In this document: positions 37,485 to 47,300 of the stretch, piece by piece
How positions within the stretch are numbered: position 1 is the stretch's first letter
Layout of the letters: each line of letters opens with the position of its first letter
Assembly: GCF_000282495.1 (NCBI RefSeq)
Contig: NZ_AKJE01000028.1
Coordinates: forward strand, 62,001-126,000
Length of the DNA: 64,000 bases
DNA from: Pseudomonas sp. GM79
Lineage (GTDB): Bacteria; Pseudomonadota; Gammaproteobacteria; Pseudomonadales; Pseudomonadaceae
Reading direction: 5' to 3'
Made by a program: the position numbers and the translations under genes
Notes under the pieces: model-generated
What the model was told of the DNA's origin: nothing
Databases searched by the model: none
Seen by the model: the letters and a program-made list of their open reading frames with translations, nothing else

Positions 37485-38975
37485 TCAGCCCCGGTAGCCA
37501 GCAGAGGGAAGGTCGCTCAGTGACCGACGAGCTAGCCATGACATCAGAATCTTTTGAGTCTCGTTGTCACCGTCACGCAGTAAGCGAAAAAGATGTGTAA
37601 GCAGTGCGGTATTTTTCTCACAGAAACTGCTGAACGAGCGGTGACCGATTGGATCGCCTTGGCGAGCGAAATGCTCGATAGGATCAGCTCCGCAGTAAGG
37701 GACCAGTGCGCAATCGGAGCATCCAGGTAATGCTTCCGCTACGCCCGCGGATAGCAACATCTCGATCAATGGAGATTGGAGCAGCTCATTCAGAGTCTGC
37801 CTAACATTGCCGAGCTTGAATCCGTCTTCCCCCATTTCGAGAAACATGCGGGATTCGTCCGAAGGGTAGACATCACCGTCGTAGTTGTAGACGAGAGTCC
37901 CTAGCCCAGCGCCAAGGGGCGAGCGCAGGTCCACATAGCCAGATGCAAACGGGGTAAGAATGTTGTTCAGAAGGAGCGATGCATAGCCCTCTGAAATGAA
38001 CGTACCTTGAGCATTCAGCTTCATCAAATAAGACAAAGCTTCCATGTAGAAATCGATGAACTGGGTCATCGAATAGTCCAGGCGTTTCGCGGATGTCTTG
38101 GCGAATCCGTATGGGCTTAGGGGGCGCAAAGAGATGCTGTTGAATCCACGAGCCACGTATTCATCGATGATTGCTTTCGCGTGCTCCAGGCTTTTCGAGG
38201 TGATTGTCGTTAACGCGGATACGGCATCGTGGCCGAGCCTAGCTCGTACTCGCTCTATGCCCTCAACTGTTCGCTCATACGAGTCTTTCGTGGGGGTCGG
38301 TCGATTGGCGTTGTGTAGAAACGCGGGGCCGTCGAGGGATGTCGAAAACTGGATTTTGTATCGTTGTGCGAAATCCAGGACTTCCTCATTCAGGTGGTGG
38401 AGCGTTGTCGTGATCACATACTGGATGCTTCGCTGTTCAACAACATTTCGGGCTACCACCATATCGACAATTTGACGGATGCGATCAAACGCCAATAGGG
38501 GCTCACCACCTTGAAATTCTACTGTGATTACGGGGGAGGGTGATTCGAACAATCGCTCGACTGCCAGCTCTGCATGCTCGGCTGACATGTCATGGCCGGA
38601 GCCTCCCAGTGGGGCGCGTGAGACTTGGCAGTACTGGCACGTGTGATTACAGCGCAGCGTGACGACAAATATATGTAGCGCCGGCCCATCAAGGACGAAG
38701 CTTTTACGACTGCGGTATTGAGCCGCCATTTCAGGCAAGGGGTTATGTCCGTGCTGCTCGAAAATAAAGTGGCGGGCAAGGAGGTCTTTGTAGTGAGCGG
38801 AGCCGTAGTCCACTGTTTTGTAAACTAGATCCTTCAACTGCTTTTCAGAGATGAAAAGGTACTCGCCGGTCTCTGCTGTCAGCAAGATGCTTTCAATGCC
38901 ATGGTCGTCAAGGCGTGCAAATCGAAACGGCAGCAATCGATAGCTCGACTCTCTAGCGATCAAAGTTGCGCTCAC
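37485..38975 (-). CDS. hxsB: His-Xaa-Ser system radical SAM maturase HxsB
   Basis: A 496-aa radical SAM enzyme with CxxxCxxC at Cys 109, 113 and 116 (TLRCNHTCQYCQVSR), then EFQGGEPLLAF, and a C-terminal SPASM-like cysteine set (PGCSDCALVPYCGADP and FSSFCEK). The start is a GTG at 38975 that overlaps the hxsD stop, with AGGGG upstream; the much longer open frame is not credible because it runs antisense-like through hxsD. SPASM proteins usually act on peptides, which fits HxsA as substrate. Confidence 0.85.
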   Translation of the reverse strand: MSATLIARESSYRLLPFRFARLDDHGIESILLTAETGEYLFISEKQLKDLVYKTVDYGSAHYKDLLARHFIFEQHGHNPLPEMAAQYRSRKSFVLDGPALHIFVVTLRCNHTCQYCQVSRAPLGGSGHDMSAEHAELAVERLFESPSPVITVEFQGGEPLLAFDRIRQIVDMVVARNVVEQRSIQYVITTTLHHLNEEVLDFAQRYKIQFSTSLDGPAFLHNANRPTPTKDSYERTVEGIERVRARLGHDAVSALTTITSKSLEHAKAIIDEYVARGFNSISLRPLSPYGFAKTSAKRLDYSMTQFIDFYMEALSYLMKLNAQGTFISEGYASLLLNNILTPFASGYVDLRSPLGAGLGTLVYNYDGDVYPSDESRMFLEMGEDGFKLGNVRQTLNELLQSPLIEMLLSAGVAEALPGCSDCALVPYCGADPIEHFARQGDPIGHRSFSSFCEKNTALLTHLFRLLRDGDNETQKILMSWLARRSLSDLPSAGYRG

Positions 38976-39277
38976 ACCCCTGCACCGCGAAGCGCCGCAG
39001 CCGCGAGTAGCTCCCGCAAACCTGATGTTTCGTTTTGAATTTGTGCACGCAACGCAAAGTCGTTGAGGCTGCGAAGAATCAGTTCCCGAGCCTGCTGCGC
39101 GGATGTGACAGTTGTGGTTCCACCTGCAAGCAAGGTGGGGCAAGCATCTAGATGGATCAAATTCTCTGTCTGCCTGACTTGGATCATCAGTTTTTGAGCG
39201 AGTGCGTAAGAGGTTCTTTGCACAACGCTTAGCGGATAAATCACGCTGTCGACGGAAATCGTGACTACCCAGCCCAT
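38972..39277 (-). CDS. hxsD: His-Xaa-Ser system protein HxsD
   Basis: A 101-aa protein, first of the hxsDBCA cassette. The pattern VVTISVDSVIYPLSVVQRTS followed by YALAQKLMIQVRQTENLIHL fits HxsD, a small component of unknown function found in these cassettes (possibly a substrate-recognition partner for the radical SAM enzymes). The ATG at 39277 gives the usual length; the upstream frame to 39397 adds residues without family support. No strong ribosome site is visible. Confidence 0.75.
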   Translation of the reverse strand: MGWVVTISVDSVIYPLSVVQRTSYALAQKLMIQVRQTENLIHLDACPTLLAGGTTTVTSAQQARELILRSLNDFALRAQIQNETSGLRELLAAAALRGAGV

Positions 39278-39812
39278 TTTTTGAATCCATTCATTGAAAG
39301 TGGCAGGATGATGACCGCCTGGGCGGCTAAATGCCACTATTTGTAACCAAATATAAGTCGGGGGGATTAGGTATGGCAGTTTTCCCCTCGTGGGCATCGT
39401 AAAGCAGCGCTGAAAGCGCCCCTTTACCGGAATTCAAATCGAGTGGTGGTCACCGTTAAACACCATCGGGGACTCGGACATCCGCCTCAGCTTTTCATGA
39501 GCCGCCATGGGGAAGAAATTTTCCCAAAGCCAGAGCATCGAGCCGGTAAAGCAAAAGCACACCTCCTCCAAGCTGAGGGAAAGTTGATCTACAACGAGCG
39601 ACCGCGCCTCAAAACCCAATAACACACCCATTTACACCCATTTAAGGCCGCCACTGAAGCGGTCGAGCAAGCGATCATCAATGCTCTACTGGCTGGCGAG
39701 ACAGCTCAAGATAAGGGACGGTGATTGTATTTTTACGCTTCAAGAAAGATGGCCGCTGGGATGCCATTGCGAAAATCGATGCGTGGCGGGTAAGCACGAA
39801 TGGATCGTCGTG
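39278..39812. other. Degenerate region right of hxsD
   Basis: About 530 bp with no intact gene. A P1-peptidase remnant (39647-39724) is embedded. Other short open stretches on both strands have no recognisable content, so this looks like an old insertion junction. Confidence 0.5.
39647..39724 (+). pseudogene. C-terminal remnant of a P1-family (DmpA-like, S58) aminopeptidase
   Basis: The last 25 codons before a TGA read AATEAVEQAIINALLAGETA and then QDKGR, which resembles the conserved C-terminal helix of P1-family peptidases (EEAIINALVAA...). Nothing of the remaining about 350 residues is preserved nearby. It is most likely the relic of a chromosomal gene broken by island formation. Confidence 0.45.
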
Positions 39813-40604
39813 TCAGGATCCTAAAAGATCTTTGACTAAAGCTTCTTTAGGTATGAGCTGCAAGCACATGATCGCATCCTCCCAGGGCCCGTAGGGAGCA
39901 AGCAAAGCCAAGATGTCATTTCCTAAGTCCAAGTACGTAGGCTTAGTGGTTTGATACCAAATATCTCGGGGCCTCATCCAGAGGTGCAAATGATGCCCTC
40001 GGTAGGTCGCCGGAAAGTGCTCGGCGATTTCACGTCCAGAATGTAGAAGTTGCATATTCGACCCTTCGATCCGTTCCGAGCGCCGGAAGAACATGAGTGG
40101 ATTGAAGCCCGTGTCATTCCGGCGTTGGTGATCGCGCCACTCAGGCACCGGGGTAACGAACTTTAGATCTGCGGCAAAGGGCTCGGCGGGATCCGGGAGG
40201 GGATAAAAAATGTGCAGGTTTTTTCTGAAAGGTTCGGCATCTACAATCCACACCATATTGCCGTAAAAACCTTCCCGACTGCGCATCTCCTCGGACGACA
40301 TGGCTGAATGTTGGAGTTCGATCACGAGGCCGCTAGGCAATTTGACGTCGGCGATGTGTTTCTCACCTGTGATGTCGTGCTGCACAACTTCATGGTAATC
40401 CTCAGGAAAGGATCGCTTCCAGGCACGGTGCCACTCACCTTCATTTTCCCACCACGGATCACATACGCGCCGTCCTTTATGCGCCCAGTGCCAGACGTTC
40501 TGCTCTCCGCATTTTGCGGTCATGGGCGCACTACAAGCTTGGCAACTCCCTTGCGCACCGGGCGAAGGGAGCACTCGTACGCCATCTACCAAAGCGATTT
40601 CCAT
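39813..40604 (-). CDS. CoiA-like competence/nuclease-family protein
   Basis: A 263-aa protein resembling competence protein CoiA. It has a zinc-finger-like CQACSAPMTAKC near residues 20-31, HWAHKGRRVC, and a nuclease-type core EKHIADVKLPSGLVIELQHS (Asp ... Glu-Leu-Gln) near 85-105. The ATG at 40604 is chosen; the longer frame adds residues lacking support. It is divergent from the giant helicase gene, separated by 246 bp. CoiA-like proteins in islands are probably restriction-type nucleases rather than competence factors. Confidence 0.65.
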   Translation of the reverse strand: MEIALVDGVRVLPSPGAQGSCQACSAPMTAKCGEQNVWHWAHKGRRVCDPWWENEGEWHRAWKRSFPEDYHEVVQHDITGEKHIADVKLPSGLVIELQHSAMSSEEMRSREGFYGNMVWIVDAEPFRKNLHIFYPLPDPAEPFAADLKFVTPVPEWRDHQRRNDTGFNPLMFFRRSERIEGSNMQLLHSGREIAEHFPATYRGHHLHLWMRPRDIWYQTTKPTYLDLGNDILALLAPYGPWEDAIMCLQLIPKEALVKDLLGS

Positions 40605-40850
40605 ATCAGTACATCTCCCGAATTGCCCAAAGGTGGTTAGGCCTAGTGTTGTACAGGAAGCACGTTTCAACCAGCCCTACCAGCGAAGCTCGCGCTACGT
40701 GGTACACAGCAGTCCTTCAACCCATTTGTCCGATCAATAGGTCTGGCTTCTGAGATAAAGAAATTCCCAACTAATGATTTGTCATGGACTATAGGGGTTT
40801 TTTAGCTGCCTCTTCATGAGGCGAGCGCTGGCAGTTTCAGGAGCCTGTAA

Positions 40851-43800
40851 ATGACCATCAAGATTGAGGCAATGATCGCTCGCAAGATCGGCTTCGCTTC
40901 CCACCAGAATGCCATTCCGCTTGTACGAGAATTGAGCATTTGGAACCAGGAAGAAACAAATCTTGAAAATCTGGTACTGACTCTAAGCACCGACCCGGAT
41001 TTCGTTGAAAGCCGAACCTGGCATATAGACCGTATCCATGCGGGTGATCGCCTCAGCATTTCTGAACGCAACATCAAGCTAAATGCTGGCTACCTGTTCG
41101 GGCTAAGCGAAAGCTTGAGCGCCGATGTGGTCATGCGCTTATCCCAAGGCGACAACGTACTCGTCGAACAGCGCTTTCCCACCGAGCTGCTTGCTCGCAC
41201 TGAATGGGGTGGATTGAGTGCCATGCCGGAGTTGCTGGCGGCTTTCTGCATGCCCAATGATCCCGCGGTGGACCGAGTACTCAAAGCTGCTTCACAAGTC
41301 TTGCGACGCGCTGGGAAGAAAGACGGTATTGATGGCTATGAAAGCAAATCGCGTACGCGCACTTGGGAGCTTGCCTCTGCGATTTGGTCTGGGGTGTGCA
41401 GCTTTCAGTTGAGTTATGCCTTGCCTCCAGCCAGTTTTGAGCAGCAGGGCCAAAAGATCAGGCCGCCAAGCGTCATTCTGGAGAACGGAGTGGCGACCTG
41501 TCTGGATACGGCATTATTGTTCGCTGCGGCTTTGGAGCAGGCTGGATTGAATGCCCTGCTGATCATGACAAAGGGGCACGCGTTTGCAGGCGTTTGGTTG
41601 CAGCCGCAAGAGTTTTCACAGCTGCTGACCGATGAGGCATCGGCAGTACGCAAGCGACTGGACCTCAAGGAAATGGTGGTTTTCGAAACCACCCTTGCTA
41701 CGCAGGCGCCCGCGCCTAGCTTTTCCCAAGCTGTCGCGGCTGCTGAGCGACAACTCGATGATGAACAGTTCATCATGGCTATCGATTTGCACCGTGCTCG
41801 GATGCAGAAGATCCGCCCAATGGCGCTAGTGTCATCAGTGAATGTATCTGGTGTTGCCGATGATGCTCCGCCGGCGGCTGAAGGGTTGGAGGAGGCCCCC
41901 GCACTCCCTGGTTTCGATGTCGAAATCAACGAGGGTACTGAAGGTCCTGCCGACAAATTAACGCTGTGGCAACGCAAGCTCCTTGATCTAACTACTCGTA
42001 ACCGTCTTCTGCATTTGCCAGACAGCGCTAAAGGCGTGCGTCTTCTTTGCCCGGATCCAGCGGCTCTTGAGGACCTTCTTTCAAGTGGCCAGCGCATCCG
42101 CGTCGTGCCGGTACCTGACCTGAAAAGCAGCGGCCGTGATGTGGCAGTTTACGAGCAGCAAAATAATGAAAGCCTGGTCGACGAAGTCGCCCGTCAGGCG
42201 CTCGCGCGGGGTGAAGTGCTCGCCAGCCTGGAAAAGGTCAAGCTTGAAGCAACGCTAATTGAGCTGTTCCGAAAGGCGCGCAGCGATCTGGAGGAGGGCG
42301 GTGCAAACACGCTGTTTTTGGCCATTGGCTTCCTGAAGTGGAAGAAAAGCGCGGAAGATCCGAAAACGTACTCCGCACCACTGATATTGCTCCCGGTAAA
42401 ACTTGAGCGCAAAAGTGCCTTGTCTGGGGTGACTCTGACGTTGCTTGACGAGGAGCCCCGTTTCAACCTGACGCTACTTGAGTTGCTGCGTCATGATTTT
42501 GAATTGGTCATACCCGGGCTCGATGGCGAACTACCGAGTGATGAGAGCGGAATCGATGTGACTGGCATCTGGAACATGGTGCGGCGAGCGGTACGAGATG
42601 TGCCCGGATTTGAGGTGAGTACCGAACTGGTCTTGGGCACCTTCTCATTCGCCAAATATTTGATGTGGAAGGACCTGAATGCCAACACAGCGCAACTGCT
42701 GCAAAGTCCACTGGTCAAGCACTTGTTGGAGCCTCACGAGGCAGGTGAGCGCTTCTTTGGCTCAGATGAGTTTCCTAGACCCGAGAGTCTGGACTCCGCT
42801 GTAACACCGGCACAGCTTTTTGCTCCACTCCCTGCTGACTCTTCTCAATTATCAGCCGTAGTGGCATCTGCCAGTACACACAGCTTTGTAATGGATGGGC
42901 CTCCGGGAACCGGTAAGTCGCAGACCATTGCCAACATGATTGCGCACAACCTCGCGTTGGGGCGTCGCGTCCTGTTTGTGGCAGAGAAACGGGCTGCCCT
43001 TGACGTGGTTTATCGTCGCTTGGCAGAGAAGGGACTGGGTGAGTTTTGCCTGGAGCTACATTCTAGCAAAGCATCCAAAGTTGAAGTGCTCAAGCAGTTG
43101 GATCGCGCATGGGATGTAAGTGACGCATTGAGCGCCGAGGACTGGGAGCGTGAGGCTGCTCGAATGCAAACGCTGCGGTCGCGATTAAACCAGTTGGTCG
43201 AGGTCCTGCATCGACGCTGGAGCAATGGACTGTCCCTGCACCAGGCGATTGGTCGTGTCGTTCGTGACCACGGGCCTCAGACGCCGAGACTTGCTTGGCC
43301 GCCAAGCAAGGAACACGATGCTGCCGAGTATGGCCAGTTGCTCGATCTTGCGCGGCGGCTTGGGCTTAATGGTGTCGCCGCTCGCGATTTGTCCGGCAAG
43401 TTTGGTGCTCTGGCGCACACCCAATGGTCGAATGCCTGGCAGGCACAAATCGCAATCGCCTCCCGAGAGTTGCCGCAGGCCCTTGACGCGCTAAACACTG
43501 CAAGTGAGAGACTTCTTGTCCTGACCCACTTGGCGTTGCCTGTGACTGAAGCTTCACAGGTACAGCAGCTTCACGATCTGGTGAGTTTGGTCGTGGAATG
43601 CTATGGGATAAACCTTTCATTTGCATTTGCACCCGATGCTGTCTCGCGTATCGAAGCAGCCCGGCGTGCTTGTCAGCTGTTAGAGAGCTATCGAGAGCTG
43701 GAGGAAGGCCTTTCACTGGATTATGCCGATGAAGCTTGCCGTCGCATTCCCCTTGGGTCAATGCACAGCGAGTGGCGGGAGGCCGAGGGCAAGTTCTGGT

Positions 43801-46688
43801 TCCTGGCTACTTTCGCCAAGAAAAAGGTGGCGAAGAAGCTAGCCTCTTTAGGTGGCGCGGCGGGCCTTCCGGACACGCTTGGTGACCTCACTATTTTTGA
43901 GCGCCTGCATTCGCAGCTATTGGAATTGGATGCGCTGGCAAGTGACATGCTGTCGGTACCCGGCTGGCAAGGTCTGACCAGCGACACCGCCCGTATACTG
44001 CGGGCGATCACACTAGCCGAAACTCTGCGAGGGATGCTGAGTGGCGTGGCTGAATCACCCGACCACCTGGTTTCCTTGCGCGGCGCAGTCGCGCGTCTTG
44101 TCATCGATGCGAATGAAATGTTGGCGCCGGGTGGGCAAATCAGCGCAGCGTTATCAACATTGCAGCAGGCGTTGTCTCGCTATAACGACGCAGCTCGGCT
44201 ATTCGCTGGACTGGCTGCAAGGGACACAAATGCGCAGCCAAACGTTGCAGCGTTGCGGGCTACTTCAATTTCCATCCAGCAGCAGGAAGAACAACTCAAA
44301 GCTTGGTGTGACTGGTGTCGAGTGCGAGAGCAGGCTGGTGAAGCTGGACTGGGAAGGCTTGCCCATGCATTGGAAGAGGGAACCTTAATGCCGTCTGCAA
44401 GCGAGGATACTTTTGTCACGGCCTATGCTCATTGGTTTGCGACACAGGGCATCGACGGCGAACCGCTTCTGAGGAATTTTGTTGCTGCCGAGCATATGAG
44501 TGACATTGGAGCTTTCGTTCGCCTAGACGACGAGCTTGCGAAACTGACGGTACGTTACATCCGGGCGAAATTATGTGGCCTGATCCCTTCAAAGAACGAC
44601 ATTCCTAAAAGCAGCGGGTTTGCCATTCTCAAGCATGAATTGCAAAAGTCTCGCAGGCACAAACCTGTCCGCCAGTTGGCGATTGAGATGGGTGATGCGC
44701 TGAACCGCTTGGCCCCATGCATGCTCATGAGCCCGTTGTCTATCGCTCAGTTCTTGCCGGCCGCTCAGCCTCCATTCGATCTGGTTATTTTTGACGAGGC
44801 ATCGCAGATCGCCCCTTGGGATGCAATTGGTTCGATAGCCCGGGGCAAGCAAGTCATTATCGCCGGCGACCCCCGTCAGATGCCGCCTACGAACTTTTTC
44901 AGCCGTGGTTCGAATGCGGGTGACGATGACACGGCCGAGGATATGGAGAGCATCCTTGACGAGTGCTTGGGGGCAGGCGTGCCGAGCCACAGTTTGAGCT
45001 GGCACTACCGTAGTCGTCATGAAAGCCTGATTGCGTTTTCCAACCACCGCTACTACGACAGCAATCTGATCACCTTTCCTGCGGCAGAAACCCGTGCCAG
45101 TGCGGTCGAGTGGCGCAGGGTTGAAGGCGTGTACGCAAAGGGAAAAGGGCGCTACAACCAGGCTGAAGCTGAAGCGATAGTGAACGAGACCGTCAAGCGC
45201 CTTACCGATCCCGCGTTCATCGCGGCGGGTCATTCCATCGGGATCATCACGCTCAACTCTGATCAGCAAAAGCTGATCAACGATTTGTTGGATTCCGCAC
45301 GCAAGCAATACCCGCAGATCGAGCCGTTCTTCCAGGACACCCAGACAGAACCTGTTGTCGTCAAAAACCTGGAAACAGTCCAGGGAGATGAGCGGGATCT
45401 GATTATTCTCGGGATAGGCTATGGCCCAACCGAGCCAGGTGCGCAGGTTATGTCGATGAACTTCGGCCCCCTCAACAAAGACGGCGGATGGCGCAGGTTG
45501 AACGTTGCTATTACACGGTCACGACGAGAGATGTTGGTCTTCACGTCGTTCGACCCGTCGATGATCGACCTGAACCGGACCAACGCTCGCGCAGTCCGGG
45601 ATTTGAAGCACTTCATCGAGTTCGCCCAGCGCGGTCCAAGGGCTCTTGCCGAGGCTATCCAAGGCTCGGTAGGCGGCTATGACTCGCCGTTTGAAGAAGC
45701 TGTTGCTCAAGGGCTGCGTCGCCTTGGTTGGCAGGTAGTCCCACAAATTGGCGTGTCGCGTTTCCGCATCGATTTGGGCATTGTTCACCCTGACCGTCCA
45801 GGCGACTACTTGGCTGGTGTGGAATGTGATGGCGCTACTTACCACAGCGCCGCGACTGCTCGTGATCGTGACAAAGTACGAGGCGCTATTCTCAGTGGCT
45901 TGGGATGGAACCTGGTACGATTGTGGTCCACTGAGTGGTGGGTCGATAAGGAAGGCGCGTTACAGGCGCTCCACGCAGCTCTGAACAACCTTCTGGACCA
46001 GTCCCGAGTAGCTACTCTTAGCGGTCAGGTAACGGAAGCGCCACAGGCCGCTCCGATTCTTATCGATTTCGCAGCTGACTCCACTGTTAGCGAAGAGCAT
46101 TCCGAAGCGCCGGTTACTTCTGCGAGTGAGTTGCCAGCGGAAATCGGTGAGGTTCGAATCGCACGTGCTCATACTGATCAGCCAGGGTTTCTTGGACAGA
46201 AGGGCCAGTACCGAGTCGCTGATCTTTCTGCGCTTGCTCCCATGATCCAACCCGAGCAGTTTCACTCGCCGACTTACAACTCGGTACTGCGGCAGATCAT
46301 CGAAGAGGTGCTGCGTCAGGAAGCGCCAATCCTCGACACGGTCTTAGTCCAGCGTATCGCCCGCGCGCACGGCTTCCAGCGATCAGGACGGCTTATTAAA
46401 GACCGAGTGCTGGAGTTGGCTGAACAGTACCATCACGTTCAGCAAGCAGCTTTTGAAGAGGTTTTCGTCTGGCACGCCGAGGGCGATGTGATGGAATGGT
46501 CCACGTACCGTGTTCCAGCATCGGCAAACGACGCGCGTTCAATCGAGGAAATTGCCGCGGAAGAATTGCGCATCGCAGCGAGCATTATCGACGCAGGGGA
46601 TCTAGCTCTGGAGGTCGCCAGGTTGTTAGGTGTCAAACGTCTCACAGGGGCGGCGCGAGAGCGTATCGAGAGAATCCTCAGCGTTTAG
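40851..46688 (+). CDS. Giant DUF4011 / superfamily 1 helicase / Vsr-like nuclease / DUF3320 protein
   Basis: A 1945-aa multi-domain protein. Residues about 205-250 resemble a transglutaminase-like domain (ATCLDTALLFAAALEQAG with the distal GHAFAGVW). DUF4011 begins near 370 (LTLWQRKLLDLTTRNRLLHL). The UPF1-like helicase has Walker A DGPPGTGKSQT (about 682), Walker B FDEASQIAPWD (about 1313), WHYRSRHESL, and RLNVAITRSRREML. A Vsr/MTES_1575-like endonuclease domain lies at about 1610-1700 (FRIDLGIVHPDRPGDYLAGV and ECDGATYH) and DUF3320 near 1790-1870. AGGAG precedes the start. This architecture recurs in defence islands; substrate unknown. Confidence 0.9.
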   Translation: MTIKIEAMIARKIGFASHQNAIPLVRELSIWNQEETNLENLVLTLSTDPDFVESRTWHIDRIHAGDRLSISERNIKLNAGYLFGLSESLSADVVMRLSQGDNVLVEQRFPTELLARTEWGGLSAMPELLAAFCMPNDPAVDRVLKAASQVLRRAGKKDGIDGYESKSRTRTWELASAIWSGVCSFQLSYALPPASFEQQGQKIRPPSVILENGVATCLDTALLFAAALEQAGLNALLIMTKGHAFAGVWLQPQEFSQLLTDEASAVRKRLDLKEMVVFETTLATQAPAPSFSQAVAAAERQLDDEQFIMAIDLHRARMQKIRPMALVSSVNVSGVADDAPPAAEGLEEAPALPGFDVEINEGTEGPADKLTLWQRKLLDLTTRNRLLHLPDSAKGVRLLCPDPAALEDLLSSGQRIRVVPVPDLKSSGRDVAVYEQQNNESLVDEVARQALARGEVLASLEKVKLEATLIELFRKARSDLEEGGANTLFLAIGFLKWKKSAEDPKTYSAPLILLPVKLERKSALSGVTLTLLDEEPRFNLTLLELLRHDFELVIPGLDGELPSDESGIDVTGIWNMVRRAVRDVPGFEVSTELVLGTFSFAKYLMWKDLNANTAQLLQSPLVKHLLEPHEAGERFFGSDEFPRPESLDSAVTPAQLFAPLPADSSQLSAVVASASTHSFVMDGPPGTGKSQTIANMIAHNLALGRRVLFVAEKRAALDVVYRRLAEKGLGEFCLELHSSKASKVEVLKQLDRAWDVSDALSAEDWEREAARMQTLRSRLNQLVEVLHRRWSNGLSLHQAIGRVVRDHGPQTPRLAWPPSKEHDAAEYGQLLDLARRLGLNGVAARDLSGKFGALAHTQWSNAWQAQIAIASRELPQALDALNTASERLLVLTHLALPVTEASQVQQLHDLVSLVVECYGINLSFAFAPDAVSRIEAARRACQLLESYRELEEGLSLDYADEACRRIPLGSMHSEWREAEGKFWFLATFAKKKVAKKLASLGGAAGLPDTLGDLTIFERLHSQLLELDALASDMLSVPGWQGLTSDTARILRAITLAETLRGMLSGVAESPDHLVSLRGAVARLVIDANEMLAPGGQISAALSTLQQALSRYNDAARLFAGLAARDTNAQPNVAALRATSISIQQQEEQLKAWCDWCRVREQAGEAGLGRLAHALEEGTLMPSASEDTFVTAYAHWFATQGIDGEPLLRNFVAAEHMSDIGAFVRLDDELAKLTVRYIRAKLCGLIPSKNDIPKSSGFAILKHELQKSRRHKPVRQLAIEMGDALNRLAPCMLMSPLSIAQFLPAAQPPFDLVIFDEASQIAPWDAIGSIARGKQVIIAGDPRQMPPTNFFSRGSNAGDDDTAEDMESILDECLGAGVPSHSLSWHYRSRHESLIAFSNHRYYDSNLITFPAAETRASAVEWRRVEGVYAKGKGRYNQAEAEAIVNETVKRLTDPAFIAAGHSIGIITLNSDQQKLINDLLDSARKQYPQIEPFFQDTQTEPVVVKNLETVQGDERDLIILGIGYGPTEPGAQVMSMNFGPLNKDGGWRRLNVAITRSRREMLVFTSFDPSMIDLNRTNARAVRDLKHFIEFAQRGPRALAEAIQGSVGGYDSPFEEAVAQGLRRLGWQVVPQIGVSRFRIDLGIVHPDRPGDYLAGVECDGATYHSAATARDRDKVRGAILSGLGWNLVRLWSTEWWVDKEGALQALHAALNNLLDQSRVATLSGQVTEAPQAAPILIDFAADSTVSEEHSEAPVTSASELPAEIGEVRIARAHTDQPGFLGQKGQYRVADLSALAPMIQPEQFHSPTYNSVLRQIIEEVLRQEAPILDTVLVQRIARAHGFQRSGRLIKDRVLELAEQYHHVQQAAFEEVFVWHAEGDVMEWSTYRVPASANDARSIEEIAAEELRIAASIIDAGDLALEVARLLGVKRLTGAARERIERILSV

Positions 46689-47300
46689 CATTTCGATGAT
46701 TCGACGTGGTGACCTAAATAGGACTTATGAAGGGTCACCCGGGCGCGTTATTGCGCTGTTACCGGCAGAGGAATGCGTGTATCGCTTCAGCGGTTCGCTT
46801 GGCACTGGTCACTACGAAAAAATGCCCCTCGCCCAGCAAGACGTGCAGTTCGGCGCGGGGAATGGTGCTGAGTAGAATCCGCGCGTTGTACATACGCACT
46901 AAGGTGTCGCGTTCGCCGGTGAGGATCAGTGTTCGTTTGCGCAGACGGAACAGTCGCAGCAGGCTGGTCCAGCCGACCAAGGCAGTGAGTTGGTGGTAAT
47001 AAGTTCGCGGGTTTACCGTGAGCATGCCGTTCACCACACCGAAGTGCAGCAGCGCCTGTATCGAATTCCCCGAGCCTTCTGTCTTCCGTTTTCTGGCGCT
47101 ATTACTCCTGCCGAAAAAAATTGAGAATGTCGGCGGGTTTCATCTGCATAGCCGGCCCGGCTGAGGTCGCCGCAAGGATCAACTGGGGTACCAGGTTCGG
47201 GTATCCAATGACGCGTGAATGCCCATGAAGCCGCATCAAAATCAGCAGTCAGCGCCATCCCGAACTGGGTTTCGGATACGATGCCGCCCCAAACACACGT
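46689..47300. other. Degenerate region with gene remnants
   Basis: About 610 bp between the giant helicase gene and the Gabija-like pair. It contains a truncated alpha/beta-hydrolase on the minus strand (46759-47064) and a further short frame (about 47080-47290, minus) that I cannot assign. No intact gene. Confidence 0.5.
46759..47064 (-). pseudogene. C-terminal fragment of a PhaZ-like alpha/beta hydrolase
   Basis: About 100 codons reading TYYHQLTALVGWTSLLRLFR, RTLILTGERDTLV, and AELHVLLGEGHFFVVTSAKR resemble the C-terminal third of polyhydroxyalkanoate depolymerase (PhaZ) or a related hydrolase: the Asp of the triad (GERD) and the His (GEGHFF) are present, but the nucleophile half is missing. 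Truncated by whatever event built the island. Confidence 0.5.

Noticed and set aside
37540..39290. Extended N-terminus for HxsB from 39290
   Set aside because: The first about 105 residues overlap hxsD in another frame and have no radical SAM family character; GTG at 38975 with AGGGG fits.
44589..45308. 239-codon minus-strand frame inside the giant helicase gene
   Set aside because: Antisense to the conserved helicase motifs; no independent support.
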